Assembly: GCA_959607715.1 (NCBI GenBank)
Contig: CAUHNN010000021.1
Span: forward strand, 1 to 21,952
Reading direction: 5' to 3'
From: an uncultured Eggerthella sp.
GTDB taxonomy: Bacteria; Actinomycetota; Coriobacteriia; Coriobacteriales; Eggerthellaceae
DNA: 21,952 nucleotides
Part shown: positions 14,512-21,900 of the stretch, one piece after another
How positions within the stretch are numbered: the stretch's first letter is position 1
Layout of the letters: each line of letters starts with the position of its first letter
The notes under the pieces: model-generated
What the model was told of the DNA's origin: nothing
The model's database searches: none
What the model saw: only the letters and a program-made list of their open reading frames with translations
Program-made: the position numbers and the translations under genes

Positions 14512-16000
14512 CTTCTTCCTCCAAAGAAATCAGTGCAGACAGTTCCATGGGCGCTTCTCCCTCAACGCGGCACGAAAGGGCCCCATCGGCAAGGCGCACA
14601 CTCACCGAATCATCGGGACGCACATCCTTGACGCTTCGCACCACGCAACCCTCCTCGTCGGTGACGATGGACCAGCCGCGCTCAAGCGCCTTCAAAGGCG
14701 ACAGATCCCCCAGACGGGCCGCGCATACCGCCGCTTCCTGCTTGAAGGGAACAACGAGATCGCGACCTATCCGAACGAGGGATTCCTCACGTCGCGACAC
14801 CTCGTGGCGGGCGGGCGAAAGGAGAAGAGGAGCCTGGCGCAGGAGAAGCGCAGAGGCGCGGGCGACGTCCGACCCCATGGCATCGAGGGAACGAGGCAAA
14901 GCCGTGGACAGGCGAAGGCGAAGGGCGTCCACCTGATCGACTCGACGAGGCAGAAGAGCGTTCCCAGCCCGATCGAGCCGGTCGTTGAGCGAGTCGAGCG
15001 AAAGGGACTCGGCCGAAAACAGGGACGCAGGATCCTTAAACAGGGGCCTGGTCGCGATCGAGTCGAGGTACGCCTCCGATCGACGCAGACGATGGGAAAA
15101 GGAGCCGTGCATGCGATCGAAAAGGGAATCGAGGGCCTCTTCGATCTCCTCGACGCCCGGCCCCACCTCAAGCGCAGCGCCGGTAGGCGTCGATGCGCGG
15201 ACATCGGCCACCATATCGGCGATGAAGTTGTCGTGCTCGTGGCCGAGGCCCGTCACGACGGGAATGGGGCACGATGCGATGGCGCGCGCAAGCGCTTCCG
15301 AATTGAAGGGCATGAAAGACTCGTACTCGCCTCCTCCGCGCACGAGCAAAACGAGCTCCGCGCCGGATGCGGCGACGACGTCGAGCGCGGAGATGAGATC
15401 GTCGACGGCCCGCGCGCCCTCGACGTTGATGCCCGCCAGCACGACGCGCGCAAGCGGGTAGCGACGACGCAAGGTTCGCAGGACATCGTGAACAGCGGCG
15501 CCTCTCGGCGACGTGACGAGCCCTATCGTTTGGGGGAACAGGGGCAAGGGACGCTTCTTCGAGGCATCCATCAGCCCTTCGTCCTTGAGCTTCTTCGCCA
15601 GACGGGCAACTTGAGCGCGAAGGTCGCCCTCCCCCGCAAGAACGAAGCGCGAAACCTCGAAGTTCATACGCCCCTTAGCCGCATACACGGAGAATTTACC
15701 GGTAAGCTCGACCTTAGAGCCCAAGGCCAGTTCGATCCCTTGGGCGTTGTACCGGTCCTTCCACATCATGCACGGAAGCGCAGCCTGCTCGTCCTTGACG
15801 GTGAAGTAGACGGCTCGGTAGCCGCGCTTGTTCGCAAGCTCGCTCACCTCGCCTTCGATCCTGAATGTATGACCCTTGAGAATCGCGTTGAAGCGCTTCA
15901 AAGCGACGGAGACCGTCATCGGCTTGCGCTTTGCGGCAGACTCGGGGGGCTCTCCCCCTCCGAAGGCCTCGTATTCGCCTCGAGAGTATTCGCCCATCAT
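14504..16000 (-). CDS. xseA: Exodeoxyribonuclease VII large subunit
   Basis: This 498-residue catalytic subunit carries an N-terminal OB fold (about residues 28-110; TFRIEGEVSELANKRGYRAVYFTVKDEQ) that binds single-stranded DNA. The nuclease core has IGLVTSPRGAAVHDVL, LVLLVRGGGEYESFMPFNSE and PVVTGLGHEHDNFIADMVADVRASTPTGAA, all hallmark motifs. A long helical segment and a C-terminal barrel (LERGWSIVTDEEG) complete the domain order. The first of two adjacent ATG codons (16000) has GAGGAG seven bases upstream. The gene lies four bases after the YugP-like gene, whose stop codon falls inside this SD region, implying operon transcription. Confidence 0.96.
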   Translation of the reverse strand: MMGEYSRGEYEAFGGGEPPESAAKRKPMTVSVALKRFNAILKGHTFRIEGEVSELANKRGYRAVYFTVKDEQAALPCMMWKDRYNAQGIELALGSKVELTGKFSVYAAKGRMNFEVSRFVLAGEGDLRAQVARLAKKLKDEGLMDASKKRPLPLFPQTIGLVTSPRGAAVHDVLRTLRRRYPLARVVLAGINVEGARAVDDLISALDVVAASGAELVLLVRGGGEYESFMPFNSEALARAIASCPIPVVTGLGHEHDNFIADMVADVRASTPTGAALEVGPGVEEIEEALDSLFDRMHGSFSHRLRRSEAYLDSIATRPLFKDPASLFSAESLSLDSLNDRLDRAGNALLPRRVDQVDALRLRLSTALPRSLDAMGSDVARASALLLRQAPLLLSPARHEVSRREESLVRIGRDLVVPFKQEAAVCAARLGDLSPLKALERGWSIVTDEEGCVVRSVKDVRPDDSVSVRLADGALSCRVEGEAPMELSALISLEEEDD

Positions 16001-16004
16001 GGCT

Positions 16005-16664
16005 CTACTCCTCGCGCGATCCCAACAGATAGACCAGCTGCATGACGGAAATGAGCGCAGCGGCGACGTAGGTCAACGCGCAGGCGCGCAGCACGTTCCA
16101 GGCGCCGGAGCGCTCGCCGGCGGGAAGCCCGGTGGTGGACATGTAGACCAATGCACGCTTGCTTGCGTCGAATTCGACGGGGAGCGTGACGATCTGGAAC
16201 AGTACGGCGAATGCATAGAAGATGATCGCCAAGTCGACGAGGCCGGCGACGTTCAGGAAGATGCCGATCAGAAGCAGGAAAATCCAGGTGTTGGACGCAA
16301 AGTTCACGACCGGGACCATGGCTCCGCGCACCTTCATAGGCATATAACCCTGTGCGTACTGGCAAGCATGACCGACCTCGTGGCACGCCGTCGCCGTCGC
16401 GGTGATGGAAGCGCCCTGGTAGGACTGAGGGTCGAGCGTGATGGAATTATCCTTTGGATTGAAGAAATTCTCGCCGTGACCGCCCATGCGAACCGGAACG
16501 TCGTAGATGCCGTAGTAATGAAGCATGCCGGTAGCGACCTGAGCACCGGTCATGCCATTGGAGATCGGCACGAAAGAGTACTTTTTGATCTGCCTGTTCA
16601 CATAGGCCTGAGCACCGAAGCCGATGGCCACGGTCAAGACGATGAGCAGAAGGTAAGAAGACAT
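16005..16664 (-). CDS. YugP-like membrane zinc metallopeptidase
   Basis: This 219-residue integral membrane protein belongs to the neutral zinc metallopeptidase family represented by Bacillus YugP. It has an N-terminal membrane helix (residues about 4-21), the zinc motif HEVGH (H95, E96, H99), a central pair of helices (about 120-160) and a C-terminal helix (about 193-213). E164 in LPVEFDAS is the likely third zinc ligand. Substrates of this family are not established; membrane protein quality control is a reasonable guess only. AGGAG lies nine bases before the ATG and is part of an inverted repeat described separately. The gene is followed after four bases by xseA and preceded by rnd on the same strand. 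Confidence 0.88.
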   Translation of the reverse strand: MSSYLLLIVLTVAIGFGAQAYVNRQIKKYSFVPISNGMTGAQVATGMLHYYGIYDVPVRMGGHGENFFNPKDNSITLDPQSYQGASITATATACHEVGHACQYAQGYMPMKVRGAMVPVVNFASNTWIFLLLIGIFLNVAGLVDLAIIFYAFAVLFQIVTLPVEFDASKRALVYMSTTGLPAGERSGAWNVLRACALTYVAAALISVMQLVYLLGSREE

Positions 16665-16674
16665 ACAGCAGCTC

Positions 16675-16714
16675 TCCTAGAGTCGACTATCGCTTTACAC
16701 GTTGTCCTCTAGGA
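16675..16714 (-). promoter_or_regulatory. Inverted repeat that can cover the ribosome binding site of the YugP-like gene
   Basis: The eight-base arms 16675-16682 and 16707-16714 are perfect inverted repeats separated by 24 bases. On the minus strand the downstream arm, CTCTAGGA, contains most of the AGGAG ribosome binding site of the YugP-like gene. Folding would hide that site, so the element could limit translation. Confidence 0.35.
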
Positions 16715-16728
16715 TATAGGAATTGCGT

Positions 16729-17880
16729 TTACTCGCCTTCTGATTCGACGATTTCCAGATTTCCGTCTTTAATACGTAACGAAAAGCGGCCGTCGAGCAG
16801 ATCCGCCAATTCCTTGCCGATAACGCGGTAGCGCCACCCCTTCATCAGTTCAGACTCGTCATCATGACCGCGTGCAAGCTTCATCAGCTCGGACTGGGGA
16901 GCGAGCGTCTGGGCGGCGATGCGGTTTTCCTTCGCGCGCAGATGCACGATGGCGTGCATCAGATCGAGCGCGATGTCGACGTTCGATTCGTTGCGCGACT
17001 TCACGCTCACCGTGGGGAGCTCGTCTTCGGGGCAGTCGTATCCGGCCTTGAGGCGCTTGAGAACGTTGCGGGCATCGGCCGGTTTAAGGGATTCGCGCAA
17101 ACCGCGCACCATGTAAAGATCGTCGAGGGAGCGCGCTTCGCGACGGCATGCCTCGACGATCTGCTCATCGGAGACGATCCACTTGCGCGGCACGTTCGCT
17201 TTCTGGGCGCGCTCTTCGCGCCATGCGGCGAACTCGCGCGCCGCCGCCATTTGACGAGCGGTAAGCTGATTGACGCGCTTGAGCTTCCGATAGCGCAGGC
17301 GGGGGTCCACCTCGTATTTCTTGGGGTTCGATATCTCCTCGAAAGCGTCATCGAGCCAGCCGAGCCTACCTTGAGAGGTAAGCTGCTCGGTCATGCGCTT
17401 GTAGATCTTCGGAAGATAGATCACATCGTCTGCAGCGTATTCGACCTGGGAATCGCGAAGCGGGCGACGAGACCAATCGGTGTAGGAATCTTTCTTGGGC
17501 AGCGTGACGCTGCAGAAGGATTGGACGAGCGTAGCGTAAGAAGCCTGCTGGGTCTTCCCCAGCAAAGCAGCGGCCACCTGCGTGTCGAAGACCGGCTTGG
17601 GAACGACGCCCGTCTCGTGGTAGAGGATCTCTATATCCTGCGACGAGGCGTGGAATATCTTCATCACTTCAGGATCGACGAGGCACGGCGCCATGACCGT
17701 GAGATCCTCGATTCCCAAAGGATCGATGATGGCCACTTCGCCCTCGATGGCAACCTGGATCAAACACAGCTTCGCGAAATAGGTCTTCTCGCGAAGGAAT
17801 TCGGTATCGATCGCCATGTACGGGCTTTTGGCGCAGCGCGCCATGAACTCCTTGAGTTGAGCGTCGGTTTCGACGAGCAT
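16729..17880 (-). CDS. rnd: Ribonuclease D
   Basis: This 383-residue 3'-5' exoribonuclease trims the 3' ends of tRNA and other small RNAs. The DEDDy catalytic set is visible: AIDTEF (D25, E27), ASSQDIEILYH (D82) and YAADD (Y148, D152). An HRDC-type nucleic-acid-binding domain follows (about residues 205-290), then a divergent C-terminal helical region. Length is close to the E. coli enzyme. The ATG at 17880 is chosen because AAGGA lies eight bases upstream and MLVETDAQLKEF is a normal start; the open frame to 17955 crosses the divergent promoter region. It is divergent from the lipid kinase gene and may lead the operon with the YugP-like and xse genes, 64 bases downstream. Confidence 0.94.
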   Translation of the reverse strand: MLVETDAQLKEFMARCAKSPYMAIDTEFLREKTYFAKLCLIQVAIEGEVAIIDPLGIEDLTVMAPCLVDPEVMKIFHASSQDIEILYHETGVVPKPVFDTQVAAALLGKTQQASYATLVQSFCSVTLPKKDSYTDWSRRPLRDSQVEYAADDVIYLPKIYKRMTEQLTSQGRLGWLDDAFEEISNPKKYEVDPRLRYRKLKRVNQLTARQMAAAREFAAWREERAQKANVPRKWIVSDEQIVEACRREARSLDDLYMVRGLRESLKPADARNVLKRLKAGYDCPEDELPTVSVKSRNESNVDIALDLMHAIVHLRAKENRIAAQTLAPQSELMKLARGHDDESELMKGWRYRVIGKELADLLDGRFSLRIKDGNLEIVESEGE

Positions 17881-17993
17881 TAACGCTATCCTTCGATGTA
17901 CTAAATTACGGCACGGGCACAACGCCTGCCCCATGGGGTCCACGCATGCGCCCAATCATGTACTATGCCATCATACTAGCAAAAGGGGTTGGC

Positions 17994-18911
17994 TTGAAAG
18001 TACTCGTGATACATAACATGAACTCGGGCCTCCGCAATGGAGCCGTGTACGACTTCGTCCGCATGTACTCCGAAGACGGCGACGAGGTGACCATCCGCAC
18101 GTTCGGTGGCGCCACGCCCCTCGAGGGACTGCTCGGCGACGCGACCGACTTCGATTTCGTCGTCGCAAGCGGAGGCGACGGGACCGTCGCCTCGGTCAGC
18201 TACGAGCTGCGCTACACGGATCTTCCCATCCTCCCCTTCCCTGCCGGCACGGCCAATCTGCTCGCCATGAACCTCTTCGAGCCAAACGAGCCCCATGCGA
18301 TCTGCAAACTCGCCGACAACGCGATCACCCTCGATTTCGATATGGGGGAAATCGAGGACGCGCAGGGGGAGAAGCACGGCTTCACCATGATGGCCGGCTG
18401 TGGCTACGACGAGCTCATCATGCGCACGGCAACCGAGCACAAGCGGCTTCTCGGCGACATCGCCTATTTCGAGGCAGCAGTCTCGAACCCCACCCCGCAG
18501 GTTTCCCACTTCACCTTGACGATCGACGGAACCCCGATCGAGGTGGACGGAATCGGCGTCGTCGTCGCCAACTTCTCGAAGATCCAATTCGACCTCATGG
18601 TCTCCGACAAGAACCTCCCGCGCGACGGACAGATCGACGTGATCGTGCTCAAAACGAAAAACGCCTTCCAACTCATTCCGACGGTGATGGCGAAAGTCTT
18701 CGACCACACCGGCCAGCTAGCGAAGAAAGTCGGCGGTCTTGAGCTCTACCGCGGCAGCGAAGTGAGGATCGACGCCGATCCGGCGCTTCTCGTCCAGTAC
18801 GACGGGGAACCGACCGAGATGAGTACCCCGATCACGGCTCGCTGCTTGCCAAAGGCCATGCGCCTCATCGTCAGCGACGAGTGCAAGAAGCACTTCGTCC
18901 CCGAACGCTAA
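17994..18911 (+). CDS. Diacylglycerol kinase family lipid kinase (YegS/DagK-like)
   Basis: This 305-residue protein has the two-domain lipid kinase fold of the DagK/YegS/BmrU family, which phosphorylates a lipid or sphingoid-type alcohol using ATP. The nucleotide-binding signature is SGGDGTVASVSYEL (GGDGT at 60-64), followed by LPFPAGTANLLAMNL, the conserved PxGTxN loop. The beta-sandwich C-terminal domain ends with YDGEP, which matches the family's VDGE motif. The TTG at 17994 is taken as the start because AAAAGGGG precedes it and MKVLVIHNMNSG is the expected first strand; the ATG at 17946 would translate through the SD site. It is divergent from rnd and convergent with terC, with a strong terminator between the latter two. 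The exact lipid substrate is unknown. Confidence 0.9.
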   Translation: MKVLVIHNMNSGLRNGAVYDFVRMYSEDGDEVTIRTFGGATPLEGLLGDATDFDFVVASGGDGTVASVSYELRYTDLPILPFPAGTANLLAMNLFEPNEPHAICKLADNAITLDFDMGEIEDAQGEKHGFTMMAGCGYDELIMRTATEHKRLLGDIAYFEAAVSNPTPQVSHFTLTIDGTPIEVDGIGVVVANFSKIQFDLMVSDKNLPRDGQIDVIVLKTKNAFQLIPTVMAKVFDHTGQLAKKVGGLELYRGSEVRIDADPALLVQYDGEPTEMSTPITARCLPKAMRLIVSDECKKHFVPER

Positions 18912-18941
18912 CCCCGCCAAACCGCCTTTTCGCCCGAAACG

Positions 18942-18985
18942 ACGACCGCCCCCGCCCGGATCATGCCGGCGGGGGCGGTCGTTTT
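18942..18985. terminator. Bidirectional intrinsic terminator between lipid kinase and terC
   Basis: A perfect 15-pair GC-rich stem (18942-18956 with 18968-18982) encloses an 11-base loop and is followed on the plus strand by TTTT. On the minus strand a short AAAC-derived U run (18937-18940) follows. It separates two convergent genes. Confidence 0.88.
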
Positions 18986-19004
18986 CATCAGTGCGAAAAA
19001 GGGG

Positions 19005-19952
19005 CTAGACCCGTTCCGAGGATTTCCGTATGACTTCGGTTTCCTCGTCGCTCACGCAGTCTTCGCGTAACTGCTGAGCCTCCATGATGACGCGCGCAAG
19101 CTCAAACGTATCGGTGTTCTGAGGATCGAACCCCTTTGCGCGCATGAGCTCCTGGTTCTTGCGCACCGTCCATTCGCGGTAGTTTTTCGTATAGCGCATC
19201 TGGATGACCTCGAGCACGATGGCGAAGACCATGGCGAAGTACACCATCAGCTTCTCAGCGTGCATATCGAGGACCTCGATGCCGGAATTGATGCCGAAGC
19301 CGTCGAGGACGAGCAAGGCGCCGATGGCGATGATGAAGACCAGGGCGAGGATCTTCATCTCAGCGTGGGCATTGATGAAATCGGAGATCGCATCGATGAA
19401 GACCATCATGAGGAGGATGGCGACCATGACGGCGATGATCATGATGATGAGGTGGTTGGCAAGACCGACGGCGGTGATGACCGAGTCGATGGAGAACACG
19501 AGGTCCATGACCATGATGGTGGCAACAGCCGAAGGCAAGGTGAGAGCACGGCGACCTACCTCGTTATCTCCTTGGCTTTCCTTTTCCTCGGAAAGGCTCA
19601 GGAGATCGCGGACCTCGGCGATGCCCTTGTAGATCAGGTACAGACCGCCGAAAAGCAAGACAAGATCCCTTACGGAGAATCCGAGCTCTTCCCCTCCGAC
19701 TATGACCCCGGGGATGGTGAAGAGAGGCGTTGTCATATGGACAAGGAACGATGCGAAGCACAGGAAGATGACGCGCATGATGAGCGCACCCGCCAAACCG
19801 AGCTTTCGACCGAGGTGCTGCTTCTCCGGAGGAAGGCGATCGGTCGTGATGGCGATGAACACGAGGTTATCGACACCGAGAACGATCTCGAGGAACAGAA
19901 GCGTGATCAAACTGATCCACGCCTCAGGCGTCGCGAAAATGGAGAGATCCAT
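19005..19952 (-). CDS. TerC-family integral membrane protein, probable Mn2+ exporter
   Basis: This 315-residue membrane protein has about seven to eight hydrophobic helices and the two intramembrane acidic motifs of the TerC family: LEIVLGVDNLVFIAI (D28) and MVMDLVFSIDSVITAVGLANH (D150, D156). TerC proteins such as Alx and YkoY export manganese and are often controlled by Mn2+ riboswitches. Exactly such a riboswitch precedes this gene, so Mn2+ export is strongly supported by context. The C-terminus is a charged cytosolic tail (from about residue 255). The ATG at 19952 has GAAAGG seven bases upstream; the open frame to 20090 is only translation through the riboswitch and terminator. The gene is monocistronic in this window. 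Confidence 0.93.
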   Translation of the reverse strand: MDLSIFATPEAWISLITLLFLEIVLGVDNLVFIAITTDRLPPEKQHLGRKLGLAGALIMRVIFLCFASFLVHMTTPLFTIPGVIVGGEELGFSVRDLVLLFGGLYLIYKGIAEVRDLLSLSEEKESQGDNEVGRRALTLPSAVATIMVMDLVFSIDSVITAVGLANHLIIMIIAVMVAILLMMVFIDAISDFINAHAEMKILALVFIIAIGALLVLDGFGINSGIEVLDMHAEKLMVYFAMVFAIVLEVIQMRYTKNYREWTVRKNQELMRAKGFDPQNTDTFELARVIMEAQQLREDCVSDEETEVIRKSSERV

Positions 19953-19986
19953 ATGCCAACCTTTCTTGCAGATCTTGCAGATGCCC

Positions 19987-20036
19987 AAAAAAAGACTCAC
20001 GGTGAGGAAAGCGTCGATCTTTCCCCACCGTGAGTC
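19987..20036 (-). terminator. Riboswitch-controlled intrinsic terminator of terC
   Basis: An 18-pair stem with one mismatch (20019-20036 with 19994-20011) has a seven-base loop and is followed on the minus strand by seven T residues (19993-19987). Its upstream arm overlaps the 3' strand of the riboswitch P1 helix, so aptamer and terminator are mutually exclusive. Confidence 0.93.
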
Positions 20037-20120
20037 TCGTCGTTCAAGACGCGCCAGACCTTTTTGTCGATCATGATGTTGACGGGTCACATATCTCTAT
20101 GACAACTACTCCCCCACGGG
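20028..20120 (-). ncRNA. yybP-ykoY manganese riboswitch
   Basis: On the minus strand the element opens with CCCGTGGGGGAGTAG (20120-20106), whose GGGGAGTAG is the conserved L1 strand of the yybP-ykoY class. The CCCGTCAACATC segment follows, and the element closes with ACGAGACTCACGG, the conserved GAGAC-type L3 strand. P1 pairs CCGTG (20119-20115) with CACGG (20032-20028). Because CACGG is also the start of the terminator stem, binding of Mn2+ should stabilise P1, prevent the terminator and switch the TerC exporter on. Class identity rests on these motifs, their order, and the TerC gene behind them. Confidence 0.88.
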
Positions 20121-20128
20121 ATTTCTCA

Positions 20129-20137
20129 ATGATAGCA
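20129..20137 (-). promoter_or_regulatory. Extended -10 element of the terC riboswitch transcript
   Basis: TGC followed by TATCAT on the minus strand (20137-20129) is a good extended -10 and would start transcription a few bases before the riboswitch. No convincing -35 was found, which is acceptable for extended -10 promoters. Confidence 0.5.
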
Positions 20138-20266
20138 TGAAGCGGCGTTGCTTATGTGCGATCGCCGGCGCACACCAAACCACCACGAAAAGAACCGCTA
20201 TGCTTGTGACACGCGCCGAAAGCGCGTCGCCGAGCACACGTTGCACGCACCTTAAGGAGGAGCGAC

Positions 20267-21100
20267 ATGCGCCACGCACGAAACGAGAGCAGCAACGCGA
20301 CGGACCCCGTACAACCCGCGCTGCGCCCTCATTACAGAGACGGGAATTCGCCCATCGCGGTCGATTCCCCCATGAAACATCACAGCGCCATGATGCCCCA
20401 TGCCCGCAAAGAGCCTATTCGACGGATATTCCCCATCATCGCCGTCGTCGCCGCGCTCGTCGTCGCAGGAGGGGTCGCCGCCTATTTCGGCCTAAGCGCC
20501 GCCCAGAAAGCGCAAGGGAACAGCCCCGAAGCGGTCGCAAGCGCGACTTCGAACCAGGTCGACTACCATCTGCCTTCCATAAACGAGCTCAAGAACGCAT
20601 CGAGCTCTAGCCTCAAAGCGTTCGCCGACGAACAGGCAGGCTCGACCATCGACCGCACCAGTGAAGCGGCAAGCGCATCGGGCGGCGTCGAACTCATCCA
20701 CCTTGCCGAGGGAGTCGATCTGGCGACGGCGGCAGGCTGGTATGCCCAGGGAGTCGATTCCCTTTCGGCGGCCGACGCGGCGCGCCTGCTCAACGGGACC
20801 TGGCAAGCGAACCTCTCCTCGTCGCGCTCCTACGATTGTCGCCTGCGTTTCGCGCTCTTCGACACCCCTGATCAGCAGAGCGCCGTTTCGACCGCCCTTG
20901 AAGCCATCGGCTTGTCGGGGGCGAAGACGACCGACCAGGGCACGGACAGCTACGGCAACACCTACGTGGAGGGAACCGTAAAGGCGGACAAGAAGACCCG
21001 TATCTGGCGCGTGGCCGCTTGCCCCCTGTCGTCCGTTTACTCGAATAGCGGGCTTCCCGCCAACGCTTCGTACGTCGTCGTTTCGGTCGAAGACAAGTAA
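20267..21100 (+). CDS. Single-pass membrane protein of unknown function
   Basis: This 277-residue protein is not recognised. A hydrophilic N-terminal tail of about 50 residues, rich in His, Arg and Pro, ends in a positive cluster (RKEPIRR) and is followed by one strongly hydrophobic helix (about 54-76). That predicts a type II-like topology with the remaining 200 residues outside the membrane. The outer part begins with a low-complexity Ser/Ala-rich linker and then a compact domain with a few Trp and two Cys residues (in DCRLRF and VAACPLS), which might form a disulfide. AAGGAGG six bases before the ATG makes translation certain to be efficient. A small hairpin (20211-20227) lies in the leader. 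It is divergent from the terC riboswitch and convergent with the next gene. Confidence 0.75.
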   Translation: MRHARNESSNATDPVQPALRPHYRDGNSPIAVDSPMKHHSAMMPHARKEPIRRIFPIIAVVAALVVAGGVAAYFGLSAAQKAQGNSPEAVASATSNQVDYHLPSINELKNASSSSLKAFADEQAGSTIDRTSEAASASGGVELIHLAEGVDLATAAGWYAQGVDSLSAADAARLLNGTWQANLSSSRSYDCRLRFALFDTPDQQSAVSTALEAIGLSGAKTTDQGTDSYGNTYVEGTVKADKKTRIWRVAACPLSSVYSNSGLPANASYVVVSVEDK

Positions 21101-21128
21101 AACCGCGCCAGGCCCCTTCGCAAACCTC

Positions 21129-21166
21129 AAGCGCCCCGCCGTCTTCAAGGGAACAGCGGGGCGCTT
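21129..21166. terminator. Hairpin between the two convergent membrane protein genes
   Basis: An 11-pair perfect stem (21129-21139 with 21156-21166) encloses a 16-base loop and is followed by only a short T run on the plus strand. Its position between convergent stops supports a terminator role in one or both directions. Confidence 0.65.
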
Positions 21167-21203
21167 TCATAGAGAGCGTCGTTTTGCGTGAGGCGAAGCT
21201 GGT

Positions 21204-21746
21204 CTATTCAGTCGTGATCGTGGTTCGAAGATCGATGCCGAACATCGTAACCACCTGAGGCTCGGGATCGGGAACCGACGCGTCGTCCCCGACAAAGGAT
21301 ACCGTCAGGGTGTGGGCGCCCAGATCCTTCACGAGGAAGCTCGTGCGCTGGCCGACGGGGATCTGGTTGACTTCAACCGGCTCGGGGTCGTTCGAGGGAT
21401 CTCCGTCGCTTAGAGCGTCGCTTACGTCTCCTTTGTAAAGAGCCACGTCAACCGACAAGCCATCGGCGGCGCCGCTATCGGAGAGAACGGAAACATTGAG
21501 CTGCCCCGATCCGGCCGTTACCAAAATGAGAGCGGCGAGAGCAAGGGCGATGGCGATGGCGATTCCCCTCATCAATCGCTGGCGGGGAGTGGAGGGCTTT
21601 GCCGGTTCTTTGGTGGAAGTGGTTGAAAGGTCGAACATCCCGCCCTCAGCGGCCTTCGCGCGGCGAGCAGCGGCCGCCGCGATAGGAGAAACCTCCTCGG
21701 GCTTCTCGGCAGTGGATTCATCCTGATGGTTCTTCTCTTCGGTCAT
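21204..21746 (-). CDS. Small membrane-anchored protein of unknown function
   Basis: This 180-residue protein is not recognised. Residues 1-20 are acidic, 21-35 are Ala-rich and basic, and a hydrophobic helix spans about 61-79 after RQRLMRG. The remaining 100 residues should be outside the membrane. They are acidic, rich in Asp, Val and Pro, free of cysteine, and read like a small beta-sandwich (alternating patterns such as LNVSVLSD, HTLTVSFVGD). The ATG at 21746 has GGAGG seven bases upstream; the frame continuing to 21899 crosses the terminator of the tRNA gene and is discarded. It faces the previous membrane protein tail to tail, and the two share the same overall architecture but no obvious sequence similarity. 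Confidence 0.75.
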   Translation of the reverse strand: MTEEKNHQDESTAEKPEEVSPIAAAAARRAKAAEGGMFDLSTTSTKEPAKPSTPRQRLMRGIAIAIALALAALILVTAGSGQLNVSVLSDSGAADGLSVDVALYKGDVSDALSDGDPSNDPEPVEVNQIPVGQRTSFLVKDLGAHTLTVSFVGDDASVPDPEPQVVTMFGIDLRTTITTE

Positions 21747-21860
21747 CGCTTCCCCTCCCCTTGTTGTTCTCCTGCGACATTTTACCCGAACCAATCGAAA
21801 ACGCTTGCAAGGTGCATACCCGCACCCTTGTCGAGGACCATGAAGAGAACTTGATGTTCG

Positions 21861-21890
21861 AAATAAAAAACGGCACCATACGGTGCCGTT
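21861..21890 (-). terminator. Intrinsic terminator of the tRNA-Gly transcript
   Basis: A perfect 9-pair stem (21882-21890 with 21869-21877) closes a four-base loop and runs on the minus strand into a T-rich tail (TTTTTTATTT, 21870-21861). It lies ten bases beyond the tRNA 3' end. Confidence 0.88.
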
Positions 21891-21900
21891 CGATTTCAAA

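Noticed and set aside
14417..16045. A 542-codon open frame on the plus strand opposite xseA
   Set aside because: It mirrors a clear XseA gene and lacks a recognisable domain or a sensible ribosome binding site.
17931..17940. Perfect ten-base palindrome CCCCATGGGG between rnd and the lipid kinase gene
   Set aside because: It is short and GC-rich, and no matching second site or known operator supports it.
19260..20033. Asp/His-rich open frame on the plus strand opposite terC that looks like a metal-binding protein
   Set aside because: The Asp/His runs are simply the complement of hydrophobic Ile/Val/Met codons in the TerC helices, and the frame runs through the riboswitch terminator.
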